A stretch of 20,092 bases of DNA from Pseudomonadales bacterium. Its GTDB lineage: Bacteria > Pseudomonadota > Gammaproteobacteria > Pseudomonadales > Azotimanducaceae. The DNA is taken from positions 1-20,092 of the forward strand of contig JAKUTI010000020.1 of NCBI GenBank assembly GCA_022448765.1, read 5' to 3'. The notes beneath the pieces were generated by a model. It was not told the origin of the DNA and did no database searches. It was given only the letters and a program-made list of their open reading frames with translations. Below are positions 8,737 to 15,131 of this stretch, piece by piece (the first letter of the stretch is position 1; the number at the start of each line of letters is the position of its first letter). A program made the translations under genes and the position numbers.

Positions 8737-9396
8737 TTAAAGCAGCGCAACAGCTGCCCATAGAATTGCCGTCAGAATCAAGCTCGAGTGGATAACGCCC
8801 TTGACCGTCGTAATCACCGACAGCTTGCCCCAGATCGCGTTAGCTTCGATCGCCAAGACAATGATCATCGCGACGATGAGGCCAGGAGCCGAGAGGTTAT
8901 CGAGCAATCCTGGTCCCTGCTGAAAATGGAAACTCGATCCCATAAAAAACAGCATTGGGAGGGAAAAGAGCGTATTGGTTCTTGACGCAAGCAGCGCCGT
9001 GGCCGCCGCGTCCGCTTGACCGGGATCAGCCTCACCGCCCGCAGCGACAGCTTCATTCGAGGCAATCACGATCTTCTGGTTCGGCCAAATAATGAGCCAC
9101 ACATTGAGGAACATCAGCGTTCCCATCGTCGCGCCTACCGTAATATCGATCCCCAAACGGCCACTGCGCCATACCGCCTCAAGCAGCACCAAGCCCGTCA
9201 GAAACGTCAACATCGCGCCCCAACGGAAATACCAAAGCGCATTTGGCACCAGTTTCGTAAAGGCATCGACTTTCGCTTCGTTTGAAGCAGCGGCCATGTA
9301 ACCGCCTTGAATCAAGTTAAAATAGTAAAGCAGGCCAATCCACGTGATACCGAAAACATAGTGACCCCACCGCGCTAAGTACTCGACGACTTCCAT
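8737..9396 (-). CDS. Urate-oxidase N-terminal-like (PuuD-related) integral membrane protein
   Basis: The 219 aa product is almost wholly hydrophobic, with about six predicted membrane spans (near residues 10-30, 53-73, 83-104, 135-152, 165-185 and 195-218). Conserved-looking features are WGHYVFGITWIG at the N-terminus, a WYFRWGA motif and IIWPNQKIVIA. These recall the membrane domain of the urate hydroxylase PuuD family (PF06181), whose best-known members carry a cytochrome c domain at the C-terminus. Here that domain is missing (no CXXCH) and the membrane part is short, so oxidation of urate should not be assumed; such stand-alone proteins have no settled function, and some are mislabelled in databases as antitermination factors. 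ATG 9396 is preceded by AGAGGGGG at 9401-9408. The gene has its own terminator and sits between two terminators, so it is probably a single-gene transcript. Confidence 0.65.
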   Translation of the reverse strand: MEVVEYLARWGHYVFGITWIGLLYYFNLIQGGYMAAASNEAKVDAFTKLVPNALWYFRWGAMLTFLTGLVLLEAVWRSGRLGIDITVGATMGTLMFLNVWLIIWPNQKIVIASNEAVAAGGEADPGQADAAATALLASRTNTLFSLPMLFFMGSSFHFQQGPGLLDNLSAPGLIVAMIIVLAIEANAIWGKLSVITTVKGVIHSSLILTAILWAAVALL

Positions 9397-9435
9397 AACA
9401 CCCCCTCTATCTATTTCAACCGCTCCGGCGCACAG

Positions 9436-9464
9436 ATCATACCCTGGTTTAACGCGACATTTAA
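9436..9464 (-). promoter_or_regulatory. Candidate promoter of the PuuD-like gene
   Basis: On the minus strand a -10 element TATGAT (9441-9436) matches the consensus at five of six positions. A weak -35 TTAAAT (9464-9459) lies exactly 17 bases upstream. It falls between the groEL terminator and the start at 9396, where a promoter is needed. The sequence CGTTAAA occurs twice across the -35 region. The weak -35 keeps this tentative. Confidence 0.35.
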
Positions 9465-9548
9465 CGCCTTCTGTCCGGAATCCTTCCTCGAGATTTCAGT
9501 CCCGAACGAATAGCTATTGCCGATGAGAATTTCTCAGCGAACGGAAGC

Positions 9549-9580
9549 AAAAAAAAGCCCCGCACATAGCAGGGCTTTTT
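9549..9580 (-). terminator. Rho-independent terminator of groESL (bidirectional in form)
   Basis: On the minus strand AAAAAGCCC-t-GC-tatgt-GC-g-GGGCTTTTT is followed by further T residues, eight in all, about 75 bases past the groEL stop. The plus strand also has a T tract (9576-9580), so the structure could terminate in both directions, although no plus-strand gene points at it. A second short GC-rich hairpin (TGCCGC/GCGGCA, 9604-9620) lies between groEL and this terminator, without a T tail. Confidence 0.88.
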
Positions 9581-9654
9581 ATTAGGCGTCCCACTCGGGA
9601 GGCTGCCGCGAAAGGCGGCAACGCCCCCCAAACTGGATCCGAACGGGTAACGAG

Positions 9655-11295
9655 CTACATCATGCCACCCATGTCCGGCATCCCGCCACCACCGCCAGGC
9701 ATGGGTGGAGGATTGTCTTCGGGTAGCTCACTCACCATCGCTTCGGTCGTGATCATAAGACCCGCGACTGAAGCTGCGGCTTGCAAAGCAATCCGCGTCA
9801 CCTTGGCAGGATCAGGAATCCCGAGCTCAATCATGTCACCGTAGTCACCCGTAGCACCGTTGTATCCCTGATTCCCTTCGAGGGACCGAACTTTATCGAC
9901 AACCACGGCAGATTCGTCACCTGCGTTTTCCGCAATTTGTCGAATCGGCGCGCTCATCGCCCTTAGGGCGATTTGAATACCCACATTTTGGTCTTCGTTA
10001 TCACCCGATAGGCCTTCGATCTTCTGCAAGGCGCGGATCAGTGCAACGCCACCACCGGGAACAATACCTTCTTCCACGGCAGCACGAGTCGAATGCAGGG
10101 CATCTTCTACCCGTGCTTTTTTCTCCTTCATCTCGATCTCAGTCGATGCGCCGACCTTGATTACGGCAACGCCACCGGCCAACTTGGCAAGCCTTTCCTG
10201 CAGCTTCTCACGGTCATAGTCGGAACTGGTGTCCTCAATTTCCGCACGAATCTGCTTGATACGGCCCTCGATATCGCCTTTTTCACCGGCACCATCGACG
10301 ATGGTCGTATTCTCCTTGGAACTTGAAATACGTTTGGACGTTCCCAGGTCATCCAACGATGCACCTTCGAGAGTGAGCCCAACTTCTTCTGAGATGACGG
10401 TCGCACCGGTCAAAATCGCTATGTCCTGAAGCATGGCCTTTCGGCGATCTCCAAAACCAGGCGCCTTCGCCGCGGCAATCTTGACAATGCCCCTCATGTT
10501 GTTGACAACCAAAGTCGCTAACGCTTCCCCTTCAATGTCTTCAGCAATGACCATGAGGGGTTTACCCGACTTCGCGACATTTTCGAGCACCGGGAGCATG
10601 TCCCGAATATTAGAAATTTTCTTGTCGCAAAGAAGGATGTATGGCTCATCCAAATCTGCTGCCATCGAATCTTGATTGTTGATGAAGTAAGGCGAGAGAT
10701 AACCTCGATCAAACTGCATGCCCTCGACGATGTCGAGTTCGTTTTCAAGACCGCTTCCTTCCTCGACGGTGATCACGCCTTCTTTGCCCACTTTGTCCAT
10801 CGAGTCGGCAATAATCTCACCCACCAGGTTGTCGCTATTGGCCGAAACCGTACCAACCTGCGCGATCGCCGTGGAATCCTCACACGGCGTCGACATGCCT
10901 TCGATCTCGCTGACGGCAGCGGACACGGCTTTATCAATACCCCGCTTAAGGTCCATGGGGTTCATCCCCGCGGCAACTGCCTTCAGTCCTTCCGTCAAAA
11001 TCGACTGGGCCAACACAGTGGCCGTGGTCGTGCCGTCACCGGCTTCGTCGGAGGTATGACTTGCAACCTCCTTGACCATTTGTGCACCCATATTCTCGAA
11101 CTTATCTTGCAGTTCGATCTCCTTGGCAACCGAAACACCATCTTTGGTGACCGTCGGCGCGCCGAAGGACTTGTCTAGGATCACGTTACGTCCCTTGGGC
11201 CCCAGCGTAACTTTGACGGCATTCGCAAGCGTGTTTACTCCCTCGAGCATACGGCTGCGCGCGTCGTCTGAAAACTTTACGTCTTTAGCGCTCAT
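9655..11295 (-). CDS. groEL: Chaperonin GroEL (60 kDa subunit)
   Basis: GroEL is the ATP-driven cytoplasmic folding chamber that works with GroES. At 546 aa it has the canonical length. Visible family markers are the N-terminal KDVKFSDDAR, the ATP-binding LGPKGRNVILDK and GDGTTTATVLA, the apical-domain region YLSPYFINN, PGFGDRRKAMLQDIA, and the equatorial VEEGIVPGGGVAL. It ends in the flexible Gly/Met-rich tail (GGGGGMPDMGGMM). ATG 11295 has AGAGGA upstream with good spacing, and lies 27 bases after the groES stop, so groES and groEL form one operon under the CIRCE-controlled promoter. Several long open frames on the opposite strand are compositional shadows of this well-conserved gene. Confidence 0.98.
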   Translation of the reverse strand: MSAKDVKFSDDARSRMLEGVNTLANAVKVTLGPKGRNVILDKSFGAPTVTKDGVSVAKEIELQDKFENMGAQMVKEVASHTSDEAGDGTTTATVLAQSILTEGLKAVAAGMNPMDLKRGIDKAVSAAVSEIEGMSTPCEDSTAIAQVGTVSANSDNLVGEIIADSMDKVGKEGVITVEEGSGLENELDIVEGMQFDRGYLSPYFINNQDSMAADLDEPYILLCDKKISNIRDMLPVLENVAKSGKPLMVIAEDIEGEALATLVVNNMRGIVKIAAAKAPGFGDRRKAMLQDIAILTGATVISEEVGLTLEGASLDDLGTSKRISSSKENTTIVDGAGEKGDIEGRIKQIRAEIEDTSSDYDREKLQERLAKLAGGVAVIKVGASTEIEMKEKKARVEDALHSTRAAVEEGIVPGGGVALIRALQKIEGLSGDNEDQNVGIQIALRAMSAPIRQIAENAGDESAVVVDKVRSLEGNQGYNGATGDYGDMIELGIPDPAKVTRIALQAAASVAGLMITTEAMVSELPEDNPPPMPGGGGGMPDMGGMM

Positions 11296-11322
11296 CGCTT
11301 AGTTCCTCTATGAATCAATTGG

Positions 11323-11613
11323 TTAGTCTTCCAACACACCGAAAATTTCACTTTCGGAGAGAATTAAGAGTTCGTCTCCATCAAGCGTGACGGTGCTGCC
11401 GCCGTATTGGCCAAAAATGACCTTATCGCCGACTTTCACGTCAAGTTTTTGAATGTTGCCATCGTCCTGGATTTTGCCCGGGCCAGCGGCCAGAACCTCT
11501 CCTTGCGATGGCTTTTCTGCAGCCGAGTCGGGAAGCACGATCCCTCCAGCGGAGGTCGTCTCTTCTTCCAACCGACGCACAACCAAGCGGTCGTGTAAGG
11601 GTCGAATATTCAT
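11323..11613 (-). CDS. groES: Co-chaperonin GroES (10 kDa subunit)
   Basis: GroES caps the GroEL chamber. The 96 aa product starts MNIRPLHDRLVVRR, has the mobile-loop region EETTSAGGIVLPDSA and the conserved KPSQGEVLAAGPGK and VKVGDKVIFGQYGG, and ends ESEIFGVLED. The frame is open a further 17 codons upstream (to 11664), but that would start inside the CIRCE operator. The start at ATG 11613 is fixed by homology and by GGGAGA at 11623-11628, nine bases away. It is the first gene of the groESL transcript, with fxsA upstream on the same strand. Confidence 0.97.
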   Translation of the reverse strand: MNIRPLHDRLVVRRLEEETTSAGGIVLPDSAAEKPSQGEVLAAGPGKIQDDGNIQKLDVKVGDKVIFGQYGGSTVTLDGDELLILSESEIFGVLED

Positions 11614-11652
11614 GAACAAATGTCTCCCAAGGTTTATACCCTTCCTACTTAT

Positions 11653-11689
11653 CCTAATTAGCACTCCAAAAGAGAGAGTGCTAATTAGG
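11653..11689 (-). promoter_or_regulatory. Extended CIRCE operator (HrcA binding site) of groESL
   Basis: The core TTAGCACTC-N9-GAGTGCTAA (11658-11684) is a perfect copy of the CIRCE consensus. The repeat extends five further bases on each side without a mismatch (CCTAA/TTAGG), giving 14-base arms around a nine-base spacer. It lies between the predicted transcription start and the groES ribosome binding site, where bound HrcA would block initiation or elongation. In the mRNA it would also form a stable 5' hairpin. HrcA itself is not encoded in the window. Confidence 0.95.
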
Positions 11690-11698
11690 GGGACGCAT

Positions 11699-11726
11699 AT
11701 AATAGGGATCGAATCTAGGGTTTCAA
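11699..11726 (-). promoter_or_regulatory. groESL promoter, sigma70-type overlapping a sigma32-like match
   Basis: On the minus strand TTGAAA (11726-11721) and TATTAT (11704-11699) are separated by 16 bases, each differing from the sigma70 consensus at one position. The same -35 with the following CCCTATTA (start near 11707) also resembles the sigma32 pattern (CTTGAAA, 11-16 bases, CCCCATNT). A second perfect CTTGAAA lies at 11751-11745 but has no matching -10. The predicted start falls a few bases before CIRCE, so basal, heat-shock and HrcA control could all act here. The sigma32 part is inference. Confidence 0.7.
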
Positions 11727-11751
11727 CCCCTATTTGCGATTCTTTTTCAAG

Positions 11752-12171
11752 CTAAGGGCGGCGTTGAAAGTCGCCTTCGATGGTCTCTCCTACCCCTGTA
11801 GGCCGATGTACCGGGCCTCTCAGGTCAACCTGGGCTAGAATTTTTTTCGCGATATTGTTTCTTGCCCACGGCATAAGTAATCCGAATCCAACGGCATCTG
11901 TCACGAATCCTGGGGTCAACAACAGAGCTCCGGCAGCCGCCAACAACAGGCCTTCAACCATTTCAGTTGCAGGCAGCTGGCCTTGTTGTAAACGCCTAAG
12001 TCCCCTCGTCAAGGTTCGAAAACCTTGCCAGCGAAGAAGGGAAACGCCTACTACCGCCGTGAAAACGACCAAGAAAATCGTCGACCAGGCACCGATCTGG
12101 CCACCCACCTCAATAAGAAGGTACATTTCGACAAGTGGGGTTACGAAAAAGACCGCTGTCCAATTGCGCAT
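11752..12171 (-). CDS. fxsA: FxsA family membrane protein
   Basis: FxsA is a small inner-membrane protein first known in E. coli as a suppressor of F-plasmid exclusion of phage T7; its normal role is unclear. The product (139 aa from ATG 12171) has four hydrophobic segments. The family-typical parts are the N-terminal TPLVEMYLLIEVGGQIG, the Arg-rich loop after LLRWQGFRTL, and the segment AAGALLLTPGFVTDAVGFGLLMP. It ends in a short basic cytoplasmic tail. A TTG at 12207 would add twelve residues, but the ATG fits the family better. In many gammaproteobacteria fxsA lies directly upstream of groESL, as here (stop 25 bases before the groESL -35), which supports both calls. It faces the ATL gene divergently across fewer than 40 bases. 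Confidence 0.88.
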   Translation of the reverse strand: MRNWTAVFFVTPLVEMYLLIEVGGQIGAWSTIFLVVFTAVVGVSLLRWQGFRTLTRGLRRLQQGQLPATEMVEGLLLAAAGALLLTPGFVTDAVGFGLLMPWARNNIAKKILAQVDLRGPVHRPTGVGETIEGDFQRRP

Positions 12172-12195
12172 ACACCACAATCTGGGTACCAATCC

Positions 12196-12200
12196 GGGAG
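12196..12200 (+). promoter_or_regulatory. Candidate ribosome binding site of the ATL gene
   Basis: GGGAG lies eight bases before an in-frame ATC codon at 12209-12211, which is where family alignment places the start. The ATG immediately after GGGAG (12201) is in another frame that stops after eleven codons. See the ATL entry. Confidence 0.35.
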
Positions 12201-12208
12201 ATGTCAAG

Positions 12209-12505
12209 ATCTCCGCCGATGCGCGTATATGGTTGATCGTTGCAGCAATTCCGCACGGCCGCGTGGCAACGTACGGTCAGATCGCCCGACTTGCCGGTTT
12301 ACACAGGGCAGCCCGGGGCGTTGGGAGGGTTCTCAGCAATCTTCCGGGCGATAGCACTTTGCCTTGGTACCGAGTTGTTAACGCACGCGGCGAAATTTCG
12401 CTTACCGGGTCTCGGGCAGCACGACAGAAGTCACTGCTCCTTCAAGAGGGCATCAGCTTCGCGCGAAAGCGCGTCAGTTTGGCAGAATTTGGGTGGCAAC
12501 CTTAG
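12209..12505 (+). CDS. atl: Alkyltransferase-like (ATL) DNA repair protein, MGMT family without the acceptor cysteine
   Basis: ATL proteins bind O6-alkylguanine in DNA, flip it out and pass it to nucleotide excision repair. The motif IPHGRVATYGQIARLAG is the MGMT-family DNA-binding segment. The active site reads LPWYRVVN, where the methyl-accepting Cys of the methyltransferase PCHR motif is replaced by Trp, the hallmark of ATL. The C-terminus (SLAEFGWQP) matches the short family members such as that of Vibrio (about 100 aa). The start is uncertain: no in-frame ATG or GTG exists near the expected position. ATC 12209 with GGGAG upstream gives 98 aa and the best family length; TTG 12164 would give 113 aa but has no clear ribosome binding site and would overlap fxsA by eight bases. 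The last 32 bases overlap the convergent ampG. Confidence 0.82.
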   Translation: MSADARIWLIVAAIPHGRVATYGQIARLAGLHRAARGVGRVLSNLPGDSTLPWYRVVNARGEISLTGSRAARQKSLLLQEGISFARKRVSLAEFGWQP

Positions 12506-13811
12506 GGCCCGAAAAAACCTTAGACCTCATCGCGGCTAATAAAAAGAGCATGGCCGGAATACCAATGCCACTCGCGTAGATAAAGAACATCGTGTAGCCA
12601 AAGCCGTCGACAACGATGCCGGCAAACCCCCCAATAAACTTACCAAGCAACGTCATCACGGAACTAAAAAGCGCATACTGCGTCGCGGTATAGGTCTTAT
12701 TGACCAAGCTCGAAAGGAAAGCGACAAACACCACGTTGGCCAATCCTGCACTCAAGTTGTCAGCGCTAATAACCACGGCGAGCAGCGTTCGCGTTGGCGC
12801 CAGCTCCGCCATCAGCGCGAAGAGAAGGTTCGTCAGCGCAACTAAAATAGCTCCTGTCATCATCATCGGCATAAGTCCAAAGCGAACGACCAACAAGCCC
12901 CCCAGCCCCGCGCCCGCGAGTGTCATCGAAAAGCCAAAGGCCTTGACGATGCTCGCGATCTCGCTTTTGGTAAAACCAAGGTCGAGGTAAAAAGGATTGG
13001 CCATCACCCCCATCGTGATGTCGCTAATGCGATAAGTCGCGATAACGCCCAGAACAACCAACGCTAGCCAGCCGTATCGAGTAAAAAACTCGTGAAAGGG
13101 GGCAACGACAGCGCTTTGAAACCAGCGCAACAACCGTTTTTGTATGGGTTCGCGGCCGTTCCCGCGATAATGCTCGATCAAAACATCATGTTGCGGTTCC
13201 CGAACAGTGCAAGTCGTAATCACGCCAATCGATACCAGTCCGGCCATGATCCCGTAACTCACGCTCCATGTGCTGAATTCGGCAATAAGGAGCGCACCTG
13301 CACCCGCAACCAGCAACGCCACTCGATAGCCGAAGATGTATGCGGCCGCCATCGCCGCTTGCCGATCCATCTCTGCAGCTTCGATGCGGTATGCGTCAAT
13401 ACTAATGTCTTGCGTCGCCGACGAGAACGCCACCAACAACGCCAATAACGCAACGCCGTGTAAGTTCTCGCTTGGATCGACGAGGGAAAGTCCAAAAAGT
13501 CCCGCCGCTATACCCAATTGGGCGAGCAATATCCAACTCCGACGTTGACCCAATCGACCGATACCCGGCAATCGAATTCGATCGACCACGGGCGCCCAAA
13601 ACACTTTGATCGAATAGGTAATCCCAATCCAACTAAAAAAACCAATCGTCGAGCGGCTAACCCCGTATTCCGTCAGCCACGCTGACATCGTCGAAAAAAC
13701 CAGTAGAAAAGGTAGTCCCGCGGAAAAACCAAGAAAAAAGAGCGCCGCGATGCGCGGGTGCCAATAAATGGCAATCGATGCCAGCCAGCGCTGGGTCGAG
13801 TTAACGTTCAA
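12474..13811 (-). CDS. ampG: AmpG-family muropeptide permease (MFS)
   Basis: AmpG imports anhydro-muropeptides from the periplasm for cell-wall recycling, and in some species it controls beta-lactamase induction. The 445 aa product is a major facilitator with about twelve membrane segments. The family-specific parts are FFLGFSAGLPFLLVFSTMSAWL near the N-terminus, YSIKVFWAPVVDRI and the loop FSSATQDISIDAYRIE, which is a strong AmpG marker. The start is TTG 13811, because no ATG is available and the codon overlaps the yajQ stop as TTGA; translation is probably coupled to yajQ. The 3' end overlaps the convergent ATL gene by 32 bases and no terminator is visible. Confidence 0.88.
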   Translation of the reverse strand: MNVNSTQRWLASIAIYWHPRIAALFFLGFSAGLPFLLVFSTMSAWLTEYGVSRSTIGFFSWIGITYSIKVFWAPVVDRIRLPGIGRLGQRRSWILLAQLGIAAGLFGLSLVDPSENLHGVALLALLVAFSSATQDISIDAYRIEAAEMDRQAAMAAAYIFGYRVALLVAGAGALLIAEFSTWSVSYGIMAGLVSIGVITTCTVREPQHDVLIEHYRGNGREPIQKRLLRWFQSAVVAPFHEFFTRYGWLALVVLGVIATYRISDITMGVMANPFYLDLGFTKSEIASIVKAFGFSMTLAGAGLGGLLVVRFGLMPMMMTGAILVALTNLLFALMAELAPTRTLLAVVISADNLSAGLANVVFVAFLSSLVNKTYTATQYALFSSVMTLLGKFIGGFAGIVVDGFGYTMFFIYASGIGIPAMLFLLAAMRSKVFSGPKVATQILPN

Positions 13812-14290
13812 TCCCGAAAATTATTGAATTGAAGCGGTATGTCGATATCGGCATCGCGCAGAGATCCCATGACCGATTGCAGGTCGTCACGCTTCTTCCC
13901 GGCTATACGCACTTTGTCACCCTGCACCTGGGCTTGTACTTTGAGCCGCGAGCTTTTCACCAATTTTGTGATCTGCCGGCTTACGTCTCCATCGATGCCT
14001 TGCCGGAGCCGAAACTTCAATCGCTTCTGCTTCCCCGACGCCACTAGTTCTTGAGCATCAAGTGCGCCGATATCAACTTTTCTCCCGGCGAGTTTTTCTT
14101 TCAACACGTCCGTTAGCTGATCGACCTGAAATTCCTCTTCCGCCCATACCAGGATCTCTTCGTCCTCGTATTCAAAGCCGGCATCAACCCCGCGAAAGTC
14201 GAACCGCGTGCTGATCTCGCGGACCGCCTGATCGACTGCATTGCGAACTTCTTGGGTCTCGACCTCAGAAACAACGTCAAAACTGGCCAT
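13808..14290 (-). CDS. yajQ: YajQ-family nucleotide (cyclic di-GMP)-binding protein
   Basis: YajQ proteins are small cytoplasmic nucleotide-binding proteins; some members bind cyclic di-GMP and act with transcription factors (established for the Xanthomonas and Pseudomonas proteins), others have been reported to bind tRNA or GTP. The 160 aa product matches the family end to end: MASFDVVSEVE, the STRFDFRGV segment, KVDIGALDAQELV, SRQITKLVKSSRLKVQAQVQGDKVRI, the KRDDLQSVMGSLR motif, and the ending LQFNNFRD. ATG 14290 follows the stop of a doubtful small ORF by nine bases. It overlaps the ampG start, so the two are likely an operon, though no direct functional link is known to me. Confidence 0.95.
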   Translation of the reverse strand: MASFDVVSEVETQEVRNAVDQAVREISTRFDFRGVDAGFEYEDEEILVWAEEEFQVDQLTDVLKEKLAGRKVDIGALDAQELVASGKQKRLKFRLRQGIDGDVSRQITKLVKSSRLKVQAQVQGDKVRIAGKKRDDLQSVMGSLRDADIDIPLQFNNFRD

Positions 14291-14299
14291 ACGCGTTAG

Positions 14300-14497
14300 T
14301 TACCCGTCAAAATCACTCGATGCCATAAAAAACCGGAGACTCTGTAACTTAGACACCAGCAAGTAGTCATCGTTGGAGTTGTCGCAAAACTCGCACAAGA
14401 ACCATTTCGTGGCAAGGATTGCACGAACCCGTGCCACGATATCGTCACTGCCGCAGTTAACAACCACCAACCCGCGTGTCGCAGACGAAGGCGTCAA
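14300..14497 (-). CDS. Doubtful small ORF upstream of yajQ
   Basis: An open frame of up to 65 codons (TTG 14497, with later TTG and GTG alternatives) ends nine bases before yajQ. The predicted product has a Val/Ile-rich start, a CEFC pair and no signal peptide or recognisable domain. In favour of reality: it fills most of a 283-base gap and lies in the right place to couple with yajQ. Against it: there is no ATG, no clear ribosome binding site, and a start codon that falls inside a perfect palindrome. It may be non-coding leader, or the decayed end of a gene. Confidence 0.25.
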   Translation of the reverse strand: MTPSSATRGLVVVNCGSDDIVARVRAILATKWFLCEFCDNSNDDYLLVSKLQSLRFFMASSDFDG

Positions 14498-14514
14498 ATC
14501 GATATCGATTTGAC
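14493..14514 (+). promoter_or_regulatory. 22-bp perfect palindrome, candidate operator
   Basis: Two 11-base halves, GTCAAATCGAT and ATCGATTTGAC, abut without a spacer and match perfectly. The site lies in the gap between divergent yajQ (start 14290) and the adenosyltransferase gene (start 14574), 60-80 bases before the latter. No T tract follows on either strand, so it is not a terminator. Its length and symmetry suit a dimeric repressor; I cannot name the regulator. A smaller inverted repeat (ACAGT-GTT-ACTGT, 14538-14550) lies nearer the adenosyltransferase gene. Confidence 0.45.
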
Positions 14515-14573
14515 CCAGGCTAACGACCCACCGCCCACAGTGTTACTGTATACCTCGTCAAAGGAGCGCCGAG

Positions 14574-15131
14574 ATGCCTGATCGAATCGATCGTGTCACC
14601 ACCCGCACGGGCGACGGAGGTAAAACTTCCCTCGCCGATGGCGAGCGTTATCCGAAAGAACACGATCGACTGGAATTGGCCGGTAACCTGGACGAAGCGA
14701 ATTGTGCGCTGGGCGTGTTAATCGCCTACCTTGAAAGCAATTGCCCATTTCGCGACGTTCTAATCACCGTACAGTCCCGTCTCTTTGATGTCGGCGCTGG
14801 GGTGGCAACGGGCACCAGTCAGGTTGACTGGCACGGTGAAATTGAGGATGTCGAAGAGCAAATCGCGCTGTTGAATGCAGAACTCGAGCCGCTTCGGGAG
14901 TTCGTCTTGCCAGGAGGTAACGCGATTTGCGCACTTGCGCATATGGCGCGCACGACCATGAGGCGTGCAGAACGGTCGTTTTGGCGCGCGAAAGTCAATA
15001 GCCTCATTGACGCTGGGGTTGGTGCTTATCTAAACCGCCTATCGGATTATTTGTTTGTTATTTCCCGCACGACGGCTGCCGGTGTTGAGCGATTATGGCA
15101 ACCGGTGGTCCCCGATAACGCCAATCATTAA
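14574..15131 (+). CDS. ATP:cob(I)alamin adenosyltransferase, PduO type
   Basis: This enzyme transfers the adenosyl group of ATP to cob(I)alamin or a cobinamide precursor to make adenosylcobalamin. The 185 aa product is a complete PduO-type (MMAB) protein. TRTGDGGKTSLADGERYPK at the N-terminus is the ATP-binding P-loop-like motif, followed by RLELAGNLDEANCALG, LPGGNAICALAHMARTTMRRAER with the catalytic Arg/Glu cluster, and LNRLSDYLFVISR near the end. ATG 14574 has AGGAG eight bases upstream (14562-14566). It stands alone on its strand, with no cobalamin biosynthesis genes and no recognisable cobalamin riboswitch in front. The stop overlaps the aceF stop by four bases in convergent orientation. 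Confidence 0.93.
   Translation: MPDRIDRVTTRTGDGGKTSLADGERYPKEHDRLELAGNLDEANCALGVLIAYLESNCPFRDVLITVQSRLFDVGAGVATGTSQVDWHGEIEDVEEQIALLNAELEPLREFVLPGGNAICALAHMARTTMRRAERSFWRAKVNSLIDAGVGAYLNRLSDYLFVISRTTAAGVERLWQPVVPDNANH

Noticed and set aside
9604..9620. GC-rich hairpin after groEL as the terminator
   Set aside because: It has no T tract on either strand; the hairpin at 9549-9580 has one and is the better terminator.
10672..11178. 168-codon open frame on the plus strand inside groEL, with several others nearby
   Set aside because: It is antisense to a perfectly conserved chaperonin gene and its protein has no recognisable feature; it is a codon-usage shadow.
11745..11751. A second sigma32 promoter starting from the perfect CTTGAAA at 11751-11745
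   Set aside because: No CCCCATNT-like -10 occurs at 11-16 bases downstream; the TTGAAA at 11726-11721 has the better partner.
12209..12505. A functional O6-methylguanine-DNA methyltransferase
   Set aside because: The acceptor Cys of PCHR is Trp (PWYR), so alkyl transfer is not possible; the ATL call explains the sequence better.
14493..14514. FNR/CRP-type binding site
   Set aside because: The palindrome lacks the TTGAT-N4-ATCAA and TGTGA-N6-TCACA layouts; its halves abut without a spacer.
14291..14573. Cobalamin riboswitch before the adenosyltransferase gene
   Set aside because: I see no B12-box-like element or the needed multi-helix layout in the short leader after the likely promoter region.
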